Assembly (NCBI RefSeq): GCF_009725235.1
Contig: NZ_WJFC01000126.1
Span: forward strand, 1 to 36,335
Source of the DNA: Scytonema sp. UIC 10036
GTDB lineage: Bacteria; Cyanobacteriota; Cyanobacteriia; Cyanobacteriales; Nostocaceae
DNA length: 36,335 nt
Direction of reading: 5' to 3'
Shown here: piece by piece, positions 16,011 through 24,533 of the stretch
Layout: every line of letters begins with the position of its first letter
Position numbering within the stretch: position 1 is the stretch's first letter
Made by a program: the position numbers and the translations under genes
Notes under the pieces: generated by a model
Told to the model about the DNA's origin: nothing
The model's input: only the letters and a program-made list of their open reading frames with translations
The model's database searches: none

Positions 16011-16655
16011 ATGGTAAAAAGCCAGCCTTGTAATTGTGCTAACTGTGGTAAGCGTTTATTTGCTTGGATGATGTCTTTAGATAGAGGGGGTGAATATGAT
16101 AAGGCTGTACACGATCGCAAGCAATCCCTCTTTGGTAGTCTCAACGGCAATGTTTTAGAAATTGGTCCTGGAACTGGTGTCAATCTAGCTTACTTTCCCA
16201 AAAACATCAATTGGATAGGAATTGAGCCAAACCCGTTTATGCATTCCTATCTTAAACAAGAAGCTGAAAAACTCGGTTTCAACAACATTGATATCCGTAC
16301 TGGTACTGCTGAAGGGATAGATGCAGAAGACAATAGTATGGATGCTGTCGTAAGTACCCTCGTCCTGTGTTCAGTCCCAAATTTATCTACTACATTACAG
16401 AAAATTTTACGAGTGCTTAAACCCGGAGGACGTTTTCTATTTATCGAACACGTTGCTGCACCCAAGAAAACACTGTTGCGAAAGGTTCAAAGTACAATTC
16501 GTCCTGTATGGAAATTAGTGGGGGATGGTTGTCATCCAGACAGGGAAACTTGGAGTGCTTTAGACAATGCCGGATTTTCAAACTTAAATTACGAACATTT
16601 TCGCGCTCCAGTTCCTATAGTCAGTCCTCATATTGCAGGAGTAGCAACTAAGTAG
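16011..16655 (+). CDS. Class I SAM-dependent methyltransferase (METTL7/UbiE-like)
   Basis: 214 residues. The SAM-binding fold begins NVLEIGPGTGVNLAYF (motif I, about residues 48-63), with the acidic end of strand 2 in WIGIEPNPF, motif II AEDNSMDAVVSTLVLCSVPN and the post-motif LKPGGRFLFIEHVAAP. The C-terminal block GDGCHPDRETWSALDNAGF is characteristic of the METTL7-like group of small lipid- or thiol-acting methyltransferases; the substrate is not predictable. The N-terminus carries CNCANC plus another Cys-free basic stretch, which could be a small metal site and is not usual for the family. A strong ribosome-binding site (AAAGGAGGT) lies 6 bases before the ATG, suggesting efficient translation. 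Confidence 0.85.
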   Translation: MVKSQPCNCANCGKRLFAWMMSLDRGGEYDKAVHDRKQSLFGSLNGNVLEIGPGTGVNLAYFPKNINWIGIEPNPFMHSYLKQEAEKLGFNNIDIRTGTAEGIDAEDNSMDAVVSTLVLCSVPNLSTTLQKILRVLKPGGRFLFIEHVAAPKKTLLRKVQSTIRPVWKLVGDGCHPDRETWSALDNAGFSNLNYEHFRAPVPIVSPHIAGVATK

Positions 16656-16703
16656 GAAGGATAGTTAGGGGATAGCAGTTCAGCCGAAGCTGACCCCAAG
16701 ATA

Positions 16704-16853
16704 TTATTGATTGACTTTTAACGCTCTTGAGAAGGCGATCGCTTCAGAGTTTGGCTCAAGAATCTTTAGATGGTTTTGGCTTGCTGATGGCTCTAGTTGA
16801 TTGATAATTTCGTTCAATCGGTTGTTGAGAGTTGTAGGACGGTTTCTGCTCAT
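16704..16853 (-). CDS. Possible 49-residue small protein
   Basis: An ATG-to-TAA frame encoding MSRNRPTTLNNRLNEIINQL at its start, then EPSASQNHLKILEPNSEAIAF and SRALKVNQ. The codon choice looks like the neighbouring genes, and a HIP1 site falls in the Ala-Ile codons as it often does inside cyanobacterial genes. The protein would be a short basic helix followed by a tail. No clear Shine-Dalgarno sequence is present and I recognise no family, so this is a candidate only. Confidence 0.3.
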   Translation of the reverse strand: MSRNRPTTLNNRLNEIINQLEPSASQNHLKILEPNSEAIAFSRALKVNQ

Positions 16854-17325
16854 GGTAGTAGACCCTAATAATATTGACTGTTCTTGAGAGAGTATTTTTA
16901 TTTACAAAATCGGTTGGCTATCAAAATATAAATTCTGCGATCGCAGTAACAGTATCTAAAATGTTTTCAATATATACATAATAAATAGTTTTGAAACGAG
17001 TATTTATTCTCCGCATCTATCCGAAGGTTGTTTTCCTTCTTTAATTTTATCTTATCATAAAAAAAGTATTTACCCTGAAAAAAGAGTATTATAAAATCTA
17101 AAAAGTTTATTTATCCGTGTTATTTCTGTGCTGAAACATCTTGCGCTCTCTATGTGAAATTTTTAGAGAAGCGCTTAAATATCAGGTTGTCAATAAGTAT
17201 TGAATAAACTTCCAGTATTCCAAATTGTAACTTTTTATTTAGTGCTTCGGTTTGTAGTTGCGCTGTCTTGGCATGCATCGCAACTGCAAACTGACATCAG
17301 TCCATCATCATAGCACAAAAAAATC

Positions 17326-17352
17326 CCGTTATGTACAAGTAGTACATAACGG
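17326..17352 (-). terminator. Intrinsic terminator of the DUF3386 gene
   Basis: CCGTTATGTAC and GTACATAACGG form an 11-bp perfect stem with a 5-base loop. On the minus strand it is followed by GATTTTTTTG, a T-run, about 87 bases after the stop codon of the upstream gene. Confidence 0.8.
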
Positions 17353-17438
17353 AATTGTTTATAAAAAGCGATACTCAATCAGCATCTTGTACCCCCTTTG
17401 TCAGAACTTAGTAACCCCAAGGCGGTAATGGAGCATAC

Positions 17439-18095
17439 TTACTCAGCAGTAGGCTCTAACAGTTTGATATTCGAGAAGATAAATTCTTGGGTATGGACTT
17501 GGTTATCTGTTTCAGTCCGAATTAAGCGGCGATTTAGGATAACGTAGTCGCCAACTTTCTCATACTCATCCTCAAATTCACTTCTTCCACCCTTCTGTTC
17601 TCCTGTTTTTGGATCGTGGTAAACAGAGTCATATGTGTGGGAAAGGTAGCCTTCACCTGTATCGTGACTGCTAAAAGTATTAATAGTTACAACAACACCA
17701 TGAATGTGTCGGTGGACAAGACACACCTCGTTATTGCGAACTTTATATCTATCTCCTTCTGCCTTACCGCCCATCAAAATCTCAACAGCACCAGTTTCAT
17801 CAGTCGCGCCATAGCGAAAGGTGTTTGCTCCGTGGGTTTCTTCAAAGGTACGACGAATGCGGTGAATAGCTATTTCCCACAACTGATTGTTCAGCGCCCG
17901 GTTTGCTTGTTCATCTTCTACGTCAAAAACTTCTGCCTTGAGATTGGCGTTGACACGAACATTTAGAGCAAACACTTTCTCACCATGCTTATAGGTTACA
18001 TCTGCAGTGTAGCCAGGGAAATTGTTATCCCAGGTGTAGCGATTTTCGTAAGCAGCCCGAAAGAGCTCTTGGGCAGAGACTTGTGTTGCGGTCAC
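17439..18095 (-). CDS. DUF3386 domain protein
   Basis: 218 residues, soluble, with no signal peptide. The pattern AQELFRAAYENRYTWDNNFPGYTADVTY at the start and EDEYEKVGDYVILNRRLIRTE near the end matches the cyanobacterial and plastid-lineage DUF3386 family as I recall it. The biochemical role is unknown; its beta-rich repeating pattern could suit a lipid- or pigment-binding fold (speculative). The start is GTG at 18095, supported by AGGAG six bases upstream. It is divergent from the LuxR-type gene with 112 bases between them, so that regulator may act on this promoter (inference). Confidence 0.8.
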   Translation of the reverse strand: MTATQVSAQELFRAAYENRYTWDNNFPGYTADVTYKHGEKVFALNVRVNANLKAEVFDVEDEQANRALNNQLWEIAIHRIRRTFEETHGANTFRYGATDETGAVEILMGGKAEGDRYKVRNNEVCLVHRHIHGVVVTINTFSSHDTGEGYLSHTYDSVYHDPKTGEQKGGRSEFEDEYEKVGDYVILNRRLIRTETDNQVHTQEFIFSNIKLLEPTAE

Positions 18096-18207
18096 GTGAT
18101 TCTCCTATAGTTACTAATTATGTAAGTTTTTTGCTTTGCTTCTATCAGTTAGCATAGAAATAATTGTTAAGAATGCATAGTCCTCAAGTGGGTACACTTA
18201 TATTGCA

Positions 18208-18888
18208 ATGGCTAACTCTCTTCATGACCTATTTCAGGCGATCGCTAAAGCTCAAAACGAGCAAGAACTACGACTAGCTGTCATGGATACAGTTGGCGAG
18301 TACTTTGGTGTGCAGCACTGGGGTATATACCTAGTAGACGATCGTTACACGGCTGAGGCTGATGTAAACTCGATCCCAGATGTTTGTTTGGAAAGCAACC
18401 CAGTAGGGCAATATGTGGTTGAGCGTCACGCTCCAGCTCACGAACAATTGGTGTTACCTTCGGGAGACTGGAAAAATTTTTGCTCCCGCCACGATCACGA
18501 ACACGTCATGAGCGGACCAATCGTTTGTGAAGGACGTCTTGTGGGAACACTAAATTTAACACGTGCTAGTGGTGCTCCAGCCTTTGATGCTAACAATCTT
18601 GCCGATCTCAGTGCATTGTGCTTGCACTTATCAGCAAAAATTGCTACTTTACAGGCGCAAGCGAAACCAAAAACCCTTAACTCACCACTAGCCAATCCCC
18701 TAACACCACGAGAATTAGAAATTGCTGCACTAGTCGCACAGGGGTTAACAAATGCAGAAATTGGGGAAAAACTTTGGATTACACAAAATTCAGTTAAGCA
18801 AGCTTTAAAAAGGATGTTCCGCAAGTTAGGAGTCTCAGCACGAACTGAGATGGTAGCAAAGCTACAAAATGTTTTAGCATCAAGTTAA
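18208..18888 (+). CDS. GAF domain - LuxR-type transcriptional regulator
   Basis: 226 residues. Residues about 5-150 form a GAF-like sensor domain (ELRLAVMDTVGEYFGVQHWGIYLVDD, then VCEGRLVGTLNLTRASGAPAFDANNLADLSALCLHL). The C-terminus, about 163-225, is a LuxR/NarL helix-turn-helix: NPLTPRELEIAALVAQGLTNAEIGEKLWITQNSVKQALKRMFRKLG. The GAF part has Cys and several His residues (FCSRHDHEHV) that could bind a metal or heme, but no cofactor motif is certain. It has no receiver domain, so it is not a classical response regulator. Divergent from the DUF3386 gene, whose promoter it may control. Confidence 0.85.
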   Translation: MANSLHDLFQAIAKAQNEQELRLAVMDTVGEYFGVQHWGIYLVDDRYTAEADVNSIPDVCLESNPVGQYVVERHAPAHEQLVLPSGDWKNFCSRHDHEHVMSGPIVCEGRLVGTLNLTRASGAPAFDANNLADLSALCLHLSAKIATLQAQAKPKTLNSPLANPLTPRELEIAALVAQGLTNAEIGEKLWITQNSVKQALKRMFRKLGVSARTEMVAKLQNVLASS

Positions 18889-19303
18889 GTTAGTCATTGG
18901 TCATTGGTCAAGTGTCATTAGCAAAATGCTTTGTCTAAATAACGACCAACCACTTCCCATTCCACTAGTCATGCTTCTGTTTTGCTTGGTTTTTTCCGTT
19001 AAAAAACGAGCAAGTTGCCGAGAAACAAATGGATGTCACCCGCTTTACAAATGAATTTGTCTGAGAGTTTCTTAATCAAATTCCAATCCCATTAATTTGC
19101 CAATATTTGTCAGCACATCTTGTGTTTTTTCTTAGGAAAAAGGCGGCAAAAATATTTCTTTGAAGAAGCTAAACACAGGATTTGTTGACACTCCTTCTTT
19201 GTTCCACTTATTAATCCGATTGCAATCTGGATGCAAGTCAGCGACTAGAAGCGATAATTGACGTTGTTCTTGGTTTAAAACGCGCAGCGCCCCAAAACAA
19301 GCA
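18889..19303. other. Intergenic region between convergent genes, no gene supported
   Basis: 415 bases. A short TCATTGG repeat is at 18893-18910. A weak A/T-rich hairpin (GTTTTTT...AAAAAAC) lies near 18990-19008. A minus-strand frame at 19132-19347 overlaps the end of the STAND-GGDEF gene in another frame; I see no family in it. Confidence 0.45.
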
Positions 19304-21301
19304 TTAAATTCTTCGGAAATCTGAGTTCCGCTTCCGGACCAATCCATTGGGAGGGCTAGGGTGGGGTAAATTAATTAAAAACCACCCGATCTCGTCCCCT
19401 CTCTTTGCTTGTATCAGTGCTCTTTCTGCCGTTATCAACAAAGTATGAGGATCGGTTTGTGGTTCAGGAATCAAGCTAGCAACACCTACACTGACTGTTA
19501 AAACATCAGCAGGAAGTCCCCCAATATTGGGATAATCACAAGGAATTTCCAGTGCTTTTACTTCCTCTCGAATATCTTCAGCAACGTGTAAAGCACGAGC
19601 TGCATCTGTTTGAATGAGAATTGCAAATTGCTCGCCTCCATAACGCGCAACTAAAACCGAATTGCGATCGCTATTTAAATCCTCATTTGGAAAAGATTGT
19701 TTTACACACTTATTAATAACACGAGAAATTTGTCGCAAACAGTCATCACCTGCGGTAATTCCGTAGGTCTTATTATATATTTTAAAGTAGTCAATATCGC
19801 ACAAAATTAGTGACAAAGGAACACGTTTGCTCAAAGCTTTTTGCCACTCTATTTGAAGGTAGGTATTAAAAGAACGACGGCTAACCAGTTGAGTCAGTTC
19901 ATCTAAACCAGAGAGAACGCGTAACTGTTGGTTTTCTTTTTCCAATTCTTGCAAACGAGGATCGCGATCGCTATGAGTATTGAGTTGCTCTCTAAAATAC
20001 AAGCGGTACAACTCACACGACGGAGTACAGCGATCCCCTTCAATACTGACTAACCCCATAGCATACAGCTTATATGCCACAGGTAGTTCCATTTGTAAGG
20101 GACTCCTAGCAGAAACCACTTCACGGAAAGCGTCTCCTAATTCTGGTTTCTCCCGCAGAACCAACAAACATTGCCTGAGATACTCATTATAAATTCCTGC
20201 TTCCGTAGGTGCTTGTTGCAATATTTGCCCTAAATGGCGTTCCATCCCTCCCTTACTAACAAGATAATACAAAGCCAACCTCACCAGATATGGGTGTCCT
20301 CCCACCATTGTCATCAGTTTGTCAGCGTCAGAACCGTGGAACCAATCCAATCCGTGGCGTTGTGCCAAATCCTGCACTTGTTCTTTTGAAAATACCGTTA
20401 ACTTGATAGGCAAACCGATATTAAATGGAGAGTGAGTCAGATTGAGAGACAAAAAAAATTCCATCGAGTAAGCCAGAACAAGACGAAGTTTTTGCCACAC
20501 CTCCACCAATTTGGCTTGTTCGTACCAAGAGCGCAGTAGCGGGAGAAAATCTTCAGCAATGTCTGGATAGTCAAACACCCAATCGACTTCGTTAAACACC
20601 AAAACCAGAGGGTGATTGAGAGATGGAAGTAAATAGTATTGGAAATAGAGAGAACAACAGACTTTACTCCCCATATCCTCATCCCAATAATCGTTGAGTT
20701 TCGGTTCCAAACCCAACTCCCGGCTAACATTGGCGCAGAACCAGCGCAAAAATTTATCAAGATTTGCAAAAACTGCCCTATCTGCCTGCTGAAAATCTAA
20801 ATGAACCGTGCTATAACCAAGGCTTGCTGCATGAGCAAGAATCCGTAGAATTAAGGAACTCTTCCCCATTTTCTTAGGAGCTTTGATGCAAGTAACACTT
20901 CCTGGTTCTGCGATTTCCGCGTAAGCCAGTTCTTCAATTGGTGAACGAGGAACGTAAAATTTAGAGTTAAGTGATACCGGACCACTAGGAAATTCTAGGG
21001 ATGTGACCTCATCCTTACGGTTGAATTCCCGGAGCAGTTGTTGTTGCGTTCTGCTTAAACGGCGAGGTTCTAGAATCTGACGGAAGTTGGATTTGCCGAT
21101 TGGCTCTTTCCAAAAGTCACTCAAAACTTGCCATAAATGAGAAGCGACTTTTCTAACTCTTTCTTCTCCGTAATGTGCTTCAACTGCTATACTTGTATAA
21201 GTTTTTCCTTCCCAAGAAGAACGTAACACCATCTCTTGGAGTGGAGTTAAGGAGTTCGGAGTGTTTGCCTTTAGCAGTAATACGATTTCATCTATAGTCA
21301 T
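19304..21301 (-). CDS. STAND-type AAA ATPase - GGDEF protein
   Basis: 665 residues. Residues 1-80 are the HTH-like N-terminal domain common in cyanobacterial STAND proteins (LTPLQEMVLRSSWEGKTYTSIA, then KVASHLWQVLSDFW). Residues about 110-440 form an AAA-like domain: FYVPRSPIEELAY, a Walker A-like CIKAPKKMGKSSL (lacking the first Gly of GxxxxGK), and LVLVFNEVDWVF at the Walker B position, where the usual DE is NE. Residues 466-640 form a GGDEF domain (LDELTQLVSRRSFNTYL, LCDIDYFKIYN); the signature reads GGEQF (555-559) rather than GGDEF/GGEEF, and the I-site RxxD reads RNSV. c-di-GMP synthesis is therefore uncertain; a GTP- or c-di-GMP-related regulatory role is as likely. Divergent from the histidine-kinase-like gene. 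Confidence 0.85.
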   Translation of the reverse strand: MTIDEIVLLLKANTPNSLTPLQEMVLRSSWEGKTYTSIAVEAHYGEERVRKVASHLWQVLSDFWKEPIGKSNFRQILEPRRLSRTQQQLLREFNRKDEVTSLEFPSGPVSLNSKFYVPRSPIEELAYAEIAEPGSVTCIKAPKKMGKSSLILRILAHAASLGYSTVHLDFQQADRAVFANLDKFLRWFCANVSRELGLEPKLNDYWDEDMGSKVCCSLYFQYYLLPSLNHPLVLVFNEVDWVFDYPDIAEDFLPLLRSWYEQAKLVEVWQKLRLVLAYSMEFFLSLNLTHSPFNIGLPIKLTVFSKEQVQDLAQRHGLDWFHGSDADKLMTMVGGHPYLVRLALYYLVSKGGMERHLGQILQQAPTEAGIYNEYLRQCLLVLREKPELGDAFREVVSARSPLQMELPVAYKLYAMGLVSIEGDRCTPSCELYRLYFREQLNTHSDRDPRLQELEKENQQLRVLSGLDELTQLVSRRSFNTYLQIEWQKALSKRVPLSLILCDIDYFKIYNKTYGITAGDDCLRQISRVINKCVKQSFPNEDLNSDRNSVLVARYGGEQFAILIQTDAARALHVAEDIREEVKALEIPCDYPNIGGLPADVLTVSVGVASLIPEPQTDPHTLLITAERALIQAKRGDEIGWFLINLPHPSPPNGLVRKRNSDFRRI

Positions 21302-21823
21302 TAGTCATCAGACCCGACTTGTGTGTGTGAACTTTCCCCAAATTTTTTCCTGTAAAAGTTTAATCGGTAAGTATTGATTCAAATGTAGCCTCCGTTTTGT
21401 AAGATTGGGTAAGGCTGTTGTAAAAAAGCTACAAAAAAACATTGACAATTCTGTAAAATTATGAGTTCTTTGTCAAGACTAGATTGTAGCTTTTTTAAAA
21501 CATTCCACACCAAATCTTAATCTATTTTTTGGTAATTTTATATACTTAGTCTTCTGTCATTTTGAAAGAGTAGCAGGATAAAATGTAGCAAATTTTTTTT
21601 TGACGATGGTATTTGTGACCAAAGGACAGGTTACATTATTCTATTTACCTTTTTCCAAGTTCCATCGAAATTGTTAATAGGGATTGACGTATCTAGTCAT
21701 GCCAGTTACAGGGGAAGTAACCATCTAGGAATATACCAGCACGTTCTATGCATATACCATTACCATTAGGGTGCTAAGGCAGCTATTGAGCTACAAGCTA
21801 TTTTCCTTATCAGACCAGCAGCT
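21302..21823. other. Intergenic region between divergent signalling genes
   Basis: 522 bases, AT-rich. It holds the long imperfect palindrome at 21422-21496. No ORF is supported. The promoters of both divergent genes must lie here. Confidence 0.45.
21422..21496. repeat. 75-base nested inverted repeat
   Basis: Outer arms AAAAAAGCTACAA (21422-21434) and TTGTAGCTTTTTT (21484-21496) are perfect inverted repeats; inner arms TTGACA (21442-21447) and TGTCAA (21471-21476) are a second pair. It lies between two diverging genes, where neither gene needs a terminator. It may be the end of a small RNA or a miniature mobile element. Confidence 0.55.
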
Positions 21824-23812
21824 ATGTATACAAAAGGATCGGCTACTCATCATAGGGAAGCTCTACTTTCATCACGGAACGCCAAAGCGTTAGCAAAGCA
21901 AGAGCAGCAGCAGACACACCAAGCTTTCACAGAACTTTGTCAACGCTCGCACGCTAGTTTGCAAACAGCACTAGCAGCAACTGGCTTGGGTCTATGGGAT
22001 TGGAATTTAGTGACTGACAAGACATACTATGACCCTCAGTGGAAGCAGATTTTGGGATATGAAGTAGAAGAAATAGAAAATCACCACAAATCCTTTGAGA
22101 GACTCGTACATCCAGAGGACTTTTCCAGGGTGATGGCGGTGTTAGAGGATTATTTGGAAGGTCGCATACCAGTCTACGAAGTCGAATTTAGAATGTTAGC
22201 TAAATCCGGAGAGTGGAAGTGGATTTTTGACCGAGGGAGAGTGTTGCAGTGGGATCGATCGGGTCAGCCGGTGCAAATGGTGGGAACACACCAAGACATC
22301 ACCGCGCAAAAACATCAAGAACAAGCATTGCAGCAGATGAGAAAACGGGAATCTTTGCTAAATACCATCCGCAAATGTATTTATTCTCGTTCTCAGCTAC
22401 AGTCAATACTTGAAACAATAGCAAATGTTGTACAGCAGTTTTTACAGACAGACCGTACAGTCATTTATCGTTTTCCTAACGATGAAAATAACATGATGGC
22501 TGTTGAGTCGGTTAAAGAGCAAAATCAATATATCTATACAGATAAACGTCAAACTAAAGCCAGTTTGGTTTTTCCCATCTCTTTAAAATTAGAAGACTAT
22601 CAAAATACAATATCTCTAATTCCAAATTCTCACTTGCAAGTCGTCAACCAGGAGAATGAACTTCTGGGCTGCTCTTGGCCAAGCAACTCATGGGGCTTGC
22701 TGATGGTTTATGATAGTTCCAGTAACCGTCATTGGCAGGAATGGGAGGTAGAAACTTTAAGACAAGTCAGTGTTGAAATTGCGATCGCAATTCAGCAATC
22801 CCAGTTAATTGAACAAGTCCACCAAGAAATTGCCTCAAGAGTAATTGTCGAAGCGCAAGAACAGAAAATAGCACAGCAACTAGAAGATACTCAACAAGAT
22901 TTGAGAAATTGCCGAGAGAAGTTAGTGCAGAATGAGAAAATGGCTAATCTTGGTAAGCTAGTAGTCGATGTAGCTGGTGAAATTTATAACTCCATTAACT
23001 TAATAAGTGCTTCCCTACACCCTGTCACTGAATATGCAGAAGAATTAATTCAACTGTTAGAAATTTACCAACAAAGCCATCCCAAATCCAAAACAGAATT
23101 TGCCTCACAACTTCAATGTTTTGACTTGAATTTTGTGAAAAGAGATTCTTTAAAATTGCTGTGGTCAATTCGATCTAATTCCGAACGTATTAAAGAAATT
23201 GCCTCTGCTTTGTGGAGTTTTTCACGACTTGAAGACGAGCAAATGGTTAAGGTTGATATACACGCTGGTTTGGATTGCGTTTTGAGAATTTTACAACACC
23301 GTTTAAAAGAACGCCCTGACAGACCTCGAATACAAATTATTAAAGAATTTGGGGAATTACCGCTTGTAAATTGTTATGCAAGCGAGCTAAATCAGGTATT
23401 CATGAACATATTAAGTAATGCCATTGATGCATTAGAAGAAAGAATACAGCAAGATAGTTCTTTTCTTCCCAAGATTTGGATTCGTACAGAAGTTATCAAC
23501 TGTCATTTATCATTGGTTGGTAACCATAACAGTCAACCATCAAAGCAACGTAAAATTGTTATTCGTATTTCTGATAATGGCAAAGGGATGCTTCCTCACT
23601 TGAAGAAGCATATTTTTGAACCCTTTTTTACTACTAAATTGGAAGGCAAAGCAAGAGGAATGGGGCTATCAATCAGCAAACAAATTGTAGTGGACAAACA
23701 TAAAGGGAAATTGAGGTGTAACTCTCAATTAGGTCAAGGAACAGAGTTGGCGATTGAATTAAGGCATAAAACCTCAACTTATGCTGACATTATACGAAGT
23801 ACTAGTTTTTAG
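21824..23812 (+). CDS. PAS-GAF histidine-kinase-like protein without the phospho-accepting histidine
   Basis: 662 residues, no membrane segment. A PAS domain with PAC motif spans about 45-165 (GLGLWDWNLVTDKTYYDPQWKQILGY; EFRMLAKSGEWKWIFDRG), a GAF domain about 180-325, and a coiled coil about 325-375. The dimerisation helix reads MANLGKLVVDVAGEIYNSIN, where kinases of this group have VAHEINNP; Gly385 (codon GGT at 22976-22978) stands at the phospho-accepting His. The ATP-binding domain looks intact: N box NQVFMNILSNAIDALEE, G1 ISDNGKGM, F box FEPFFTTK and a slightly altered G2 block ARGMGLSISK. It may act as a pseudokinase, or phosphorylate or dephosphorylate another protein's site. No response regulator is adjacent. 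Confidence 0.9.
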   Translation: MYTKGSATHHREALLSSRNAKALAKQEQQQTHQAFTELCQRSHASLQTALAATGLGLWDWNLVTDKTYYDPQWKQILGYEVEEIENHHKSFERLVHPEDFSRVMAVLEDYLEGRIPVYEVEFRMLAKSGEWKWIFDRGRVLQWDRSGQPVQMVGTHQDITAQKHQEQALQQMRKRESLLNTIRKCIYSRSQLQSILETIANVVQQFLQTDRTVIYRFPNDENNMMAVESVKEQNQYIYTDKRQTKASLVFPISLKLEDYQNTISLIPNSHLQVVNQENELLGCSWPSNSWGLLMVYDSSSNRHWQEWEVETLRQVSVEIAIAIQQSQLIEQVHQEIASRVIVEAQEQKIAQQLEDTQQDLRNCREKLVQNEKMANLGKLVVDVAGEIYNSINLISASLHPVTEYAEELIQLLEIYQQSHPKSKTEFASQLQCFDLNFVKRDSLKLLWSIRSNSERIKEIASALWSFSRLEDEQMVKVDIHAGLDCVLRILQHRLKERPDRPRIQIIKEFGELPLVNCYASELNQVFMNILSNAIDALEERIQQDSSFLPKIWIRTEVINCHLSLVGNHNSQPSKQRKIVIRISDNGKGMLPHLKKHIFEPFFTTKLEGKARGMGLSISKQIVVDKHKGKLRCNSQLGQGTELAIELRHKTSTYADIIRSTSF

Positions 23813-23971
23813 TCTAAGTTATTAAGTTTATACTCCATTATGCAAAGATTACCTATTTAAATAACCGCACTCGTCGCAAAGGGCACAAAGAAAGAGGAGA
23901 AAAAAATTGGTAATCTTGTCGCAGAACAGAAATGGTTGAAATATTAAAGTTTGGTAGCAAGAGAGCAAATT

Positions 23972-24002
23972 GGAGTGGGGTTTCATCCCGCTCCTTTTTT
24001 TT
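23972..24002 (+). terminator. Intrinsic terminator after the kinase-like gene
   Basis: GGAGTGGG and CCCGCTCC pair (one G-T) around a 7-base loop, followed by eight T at 23995-24002. It lies about 160 bases after the stop of the kinase-like gene. Confidence 0.7.
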
Positions 24003-24030
24003 AGCTAAAATATTTAAGTTGATTAGATCC

Positions 24031-24221
24031 CAATACTTGTCGGTTAAGCCTAAAAATACGAAAATACGTAGGTTAGGTTGAGGAACGAAACCCAACATTT
24101 ACAGACATTTGTTGAGTTTCCCCACAGGGAACAATACTTGTCGGTTAAGCCTAAAAATACAAAAACACGTAGGTTGGATTGAGGAACGAAACCCAACATT
24201 TATCAGCATTTGTTGGGTTTC
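24031..24221. repeat. Tandem duplication of a 90-base unit with GAAACCCAACA hairpin
   Basis: Copies at 24031-24120 and 24132-24221, 101 bases apart, differing at only a few positions. Each has CAATACTTGTCGGTTAAGCC, then GTAGGTTGG/GTAGGTTAGG, then GAAACCCAACA facing TGTTGGGTTTC (copy 2, 11-bp perfect stem; copy 1 has TGTTGAGTTTC). This is a dispersed cyanobacterial palindrome that has been locally duplicated. Confidence 0.8.
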
Positions 24222-24469
24222 ACACACGGGTTTACCCAACCTACAATTTCCTCAGCCCTTGCAGTATTGCCACAGGGAAAGCTGTATCGGCGCTCTAAAA
24301 GCCCGGAGTAACTATAGCAGTTTTCAATTAGGTGCAATAGCCTTTAGCAGACGAACGCGGATAAATCTGTACTTCATTCAAGTGAAAACCGCTAGATCTT
24401 ACCCGCCAACAAGAACGGGTAGGGATTTCATCCACTCTTATGAGATAATTAATTTTTGACAATTTCTTC

Positions 24470-24529
24470 AATCCCAAATCCCAAATCCCAAATCCCAAAT
24501 CCCAAATCTAAAATCTAAAATCCCAAATC
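24470..24529. repeat. Heptanucleotide tandem repeat (AATCCCA)n
   Basis: About eight copies, some reading AATCTAA, end only a few bases before the ATG of the cytochrome b561-like gene and occupy its ribosome-binding region. Confidence 0.8.
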
Positions 24530-24533
24530 CTAT

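Larger units (their letters stand above)
16656..17438. other. Long AT-rich intergenic region
   Basis: 783 bases. It contains a possible 49-codon minus-strand ORF (16704-16853), one HIP1 site inside that ORF and another near 16937, and the terminator at 17326-17352. The stretch 16860-17320 is very AT-rich and I see nothing else in it. Confidence 0.5.
23813..24533. other. Repeat-rich intergenic region
   Basis: 721 bases without a supported gene. It contains the terminator at 23972-24002, a 90-base unit present twice (24031-24120 and 24132-24221), a further CCCAACCTAC arm at about 24234-24244, and a heptamer repeat that runs up to the next start codon. Confidence 0.6.

Noticed and set aside
19132..19347. 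Minus-strand 71-codon ORF at the 3' end of the STAND-GGDEF gene
   Set aside because: It overlaps that gene in another frame and I see no family in it; a small remnant cannot be excluded, but there is no support.
24109..24459. Plus-strand 116-codon ORF after the kinase-like gene
   Set aside because: It reads through the duplicated palindromic repeat and has no recognisable domain.
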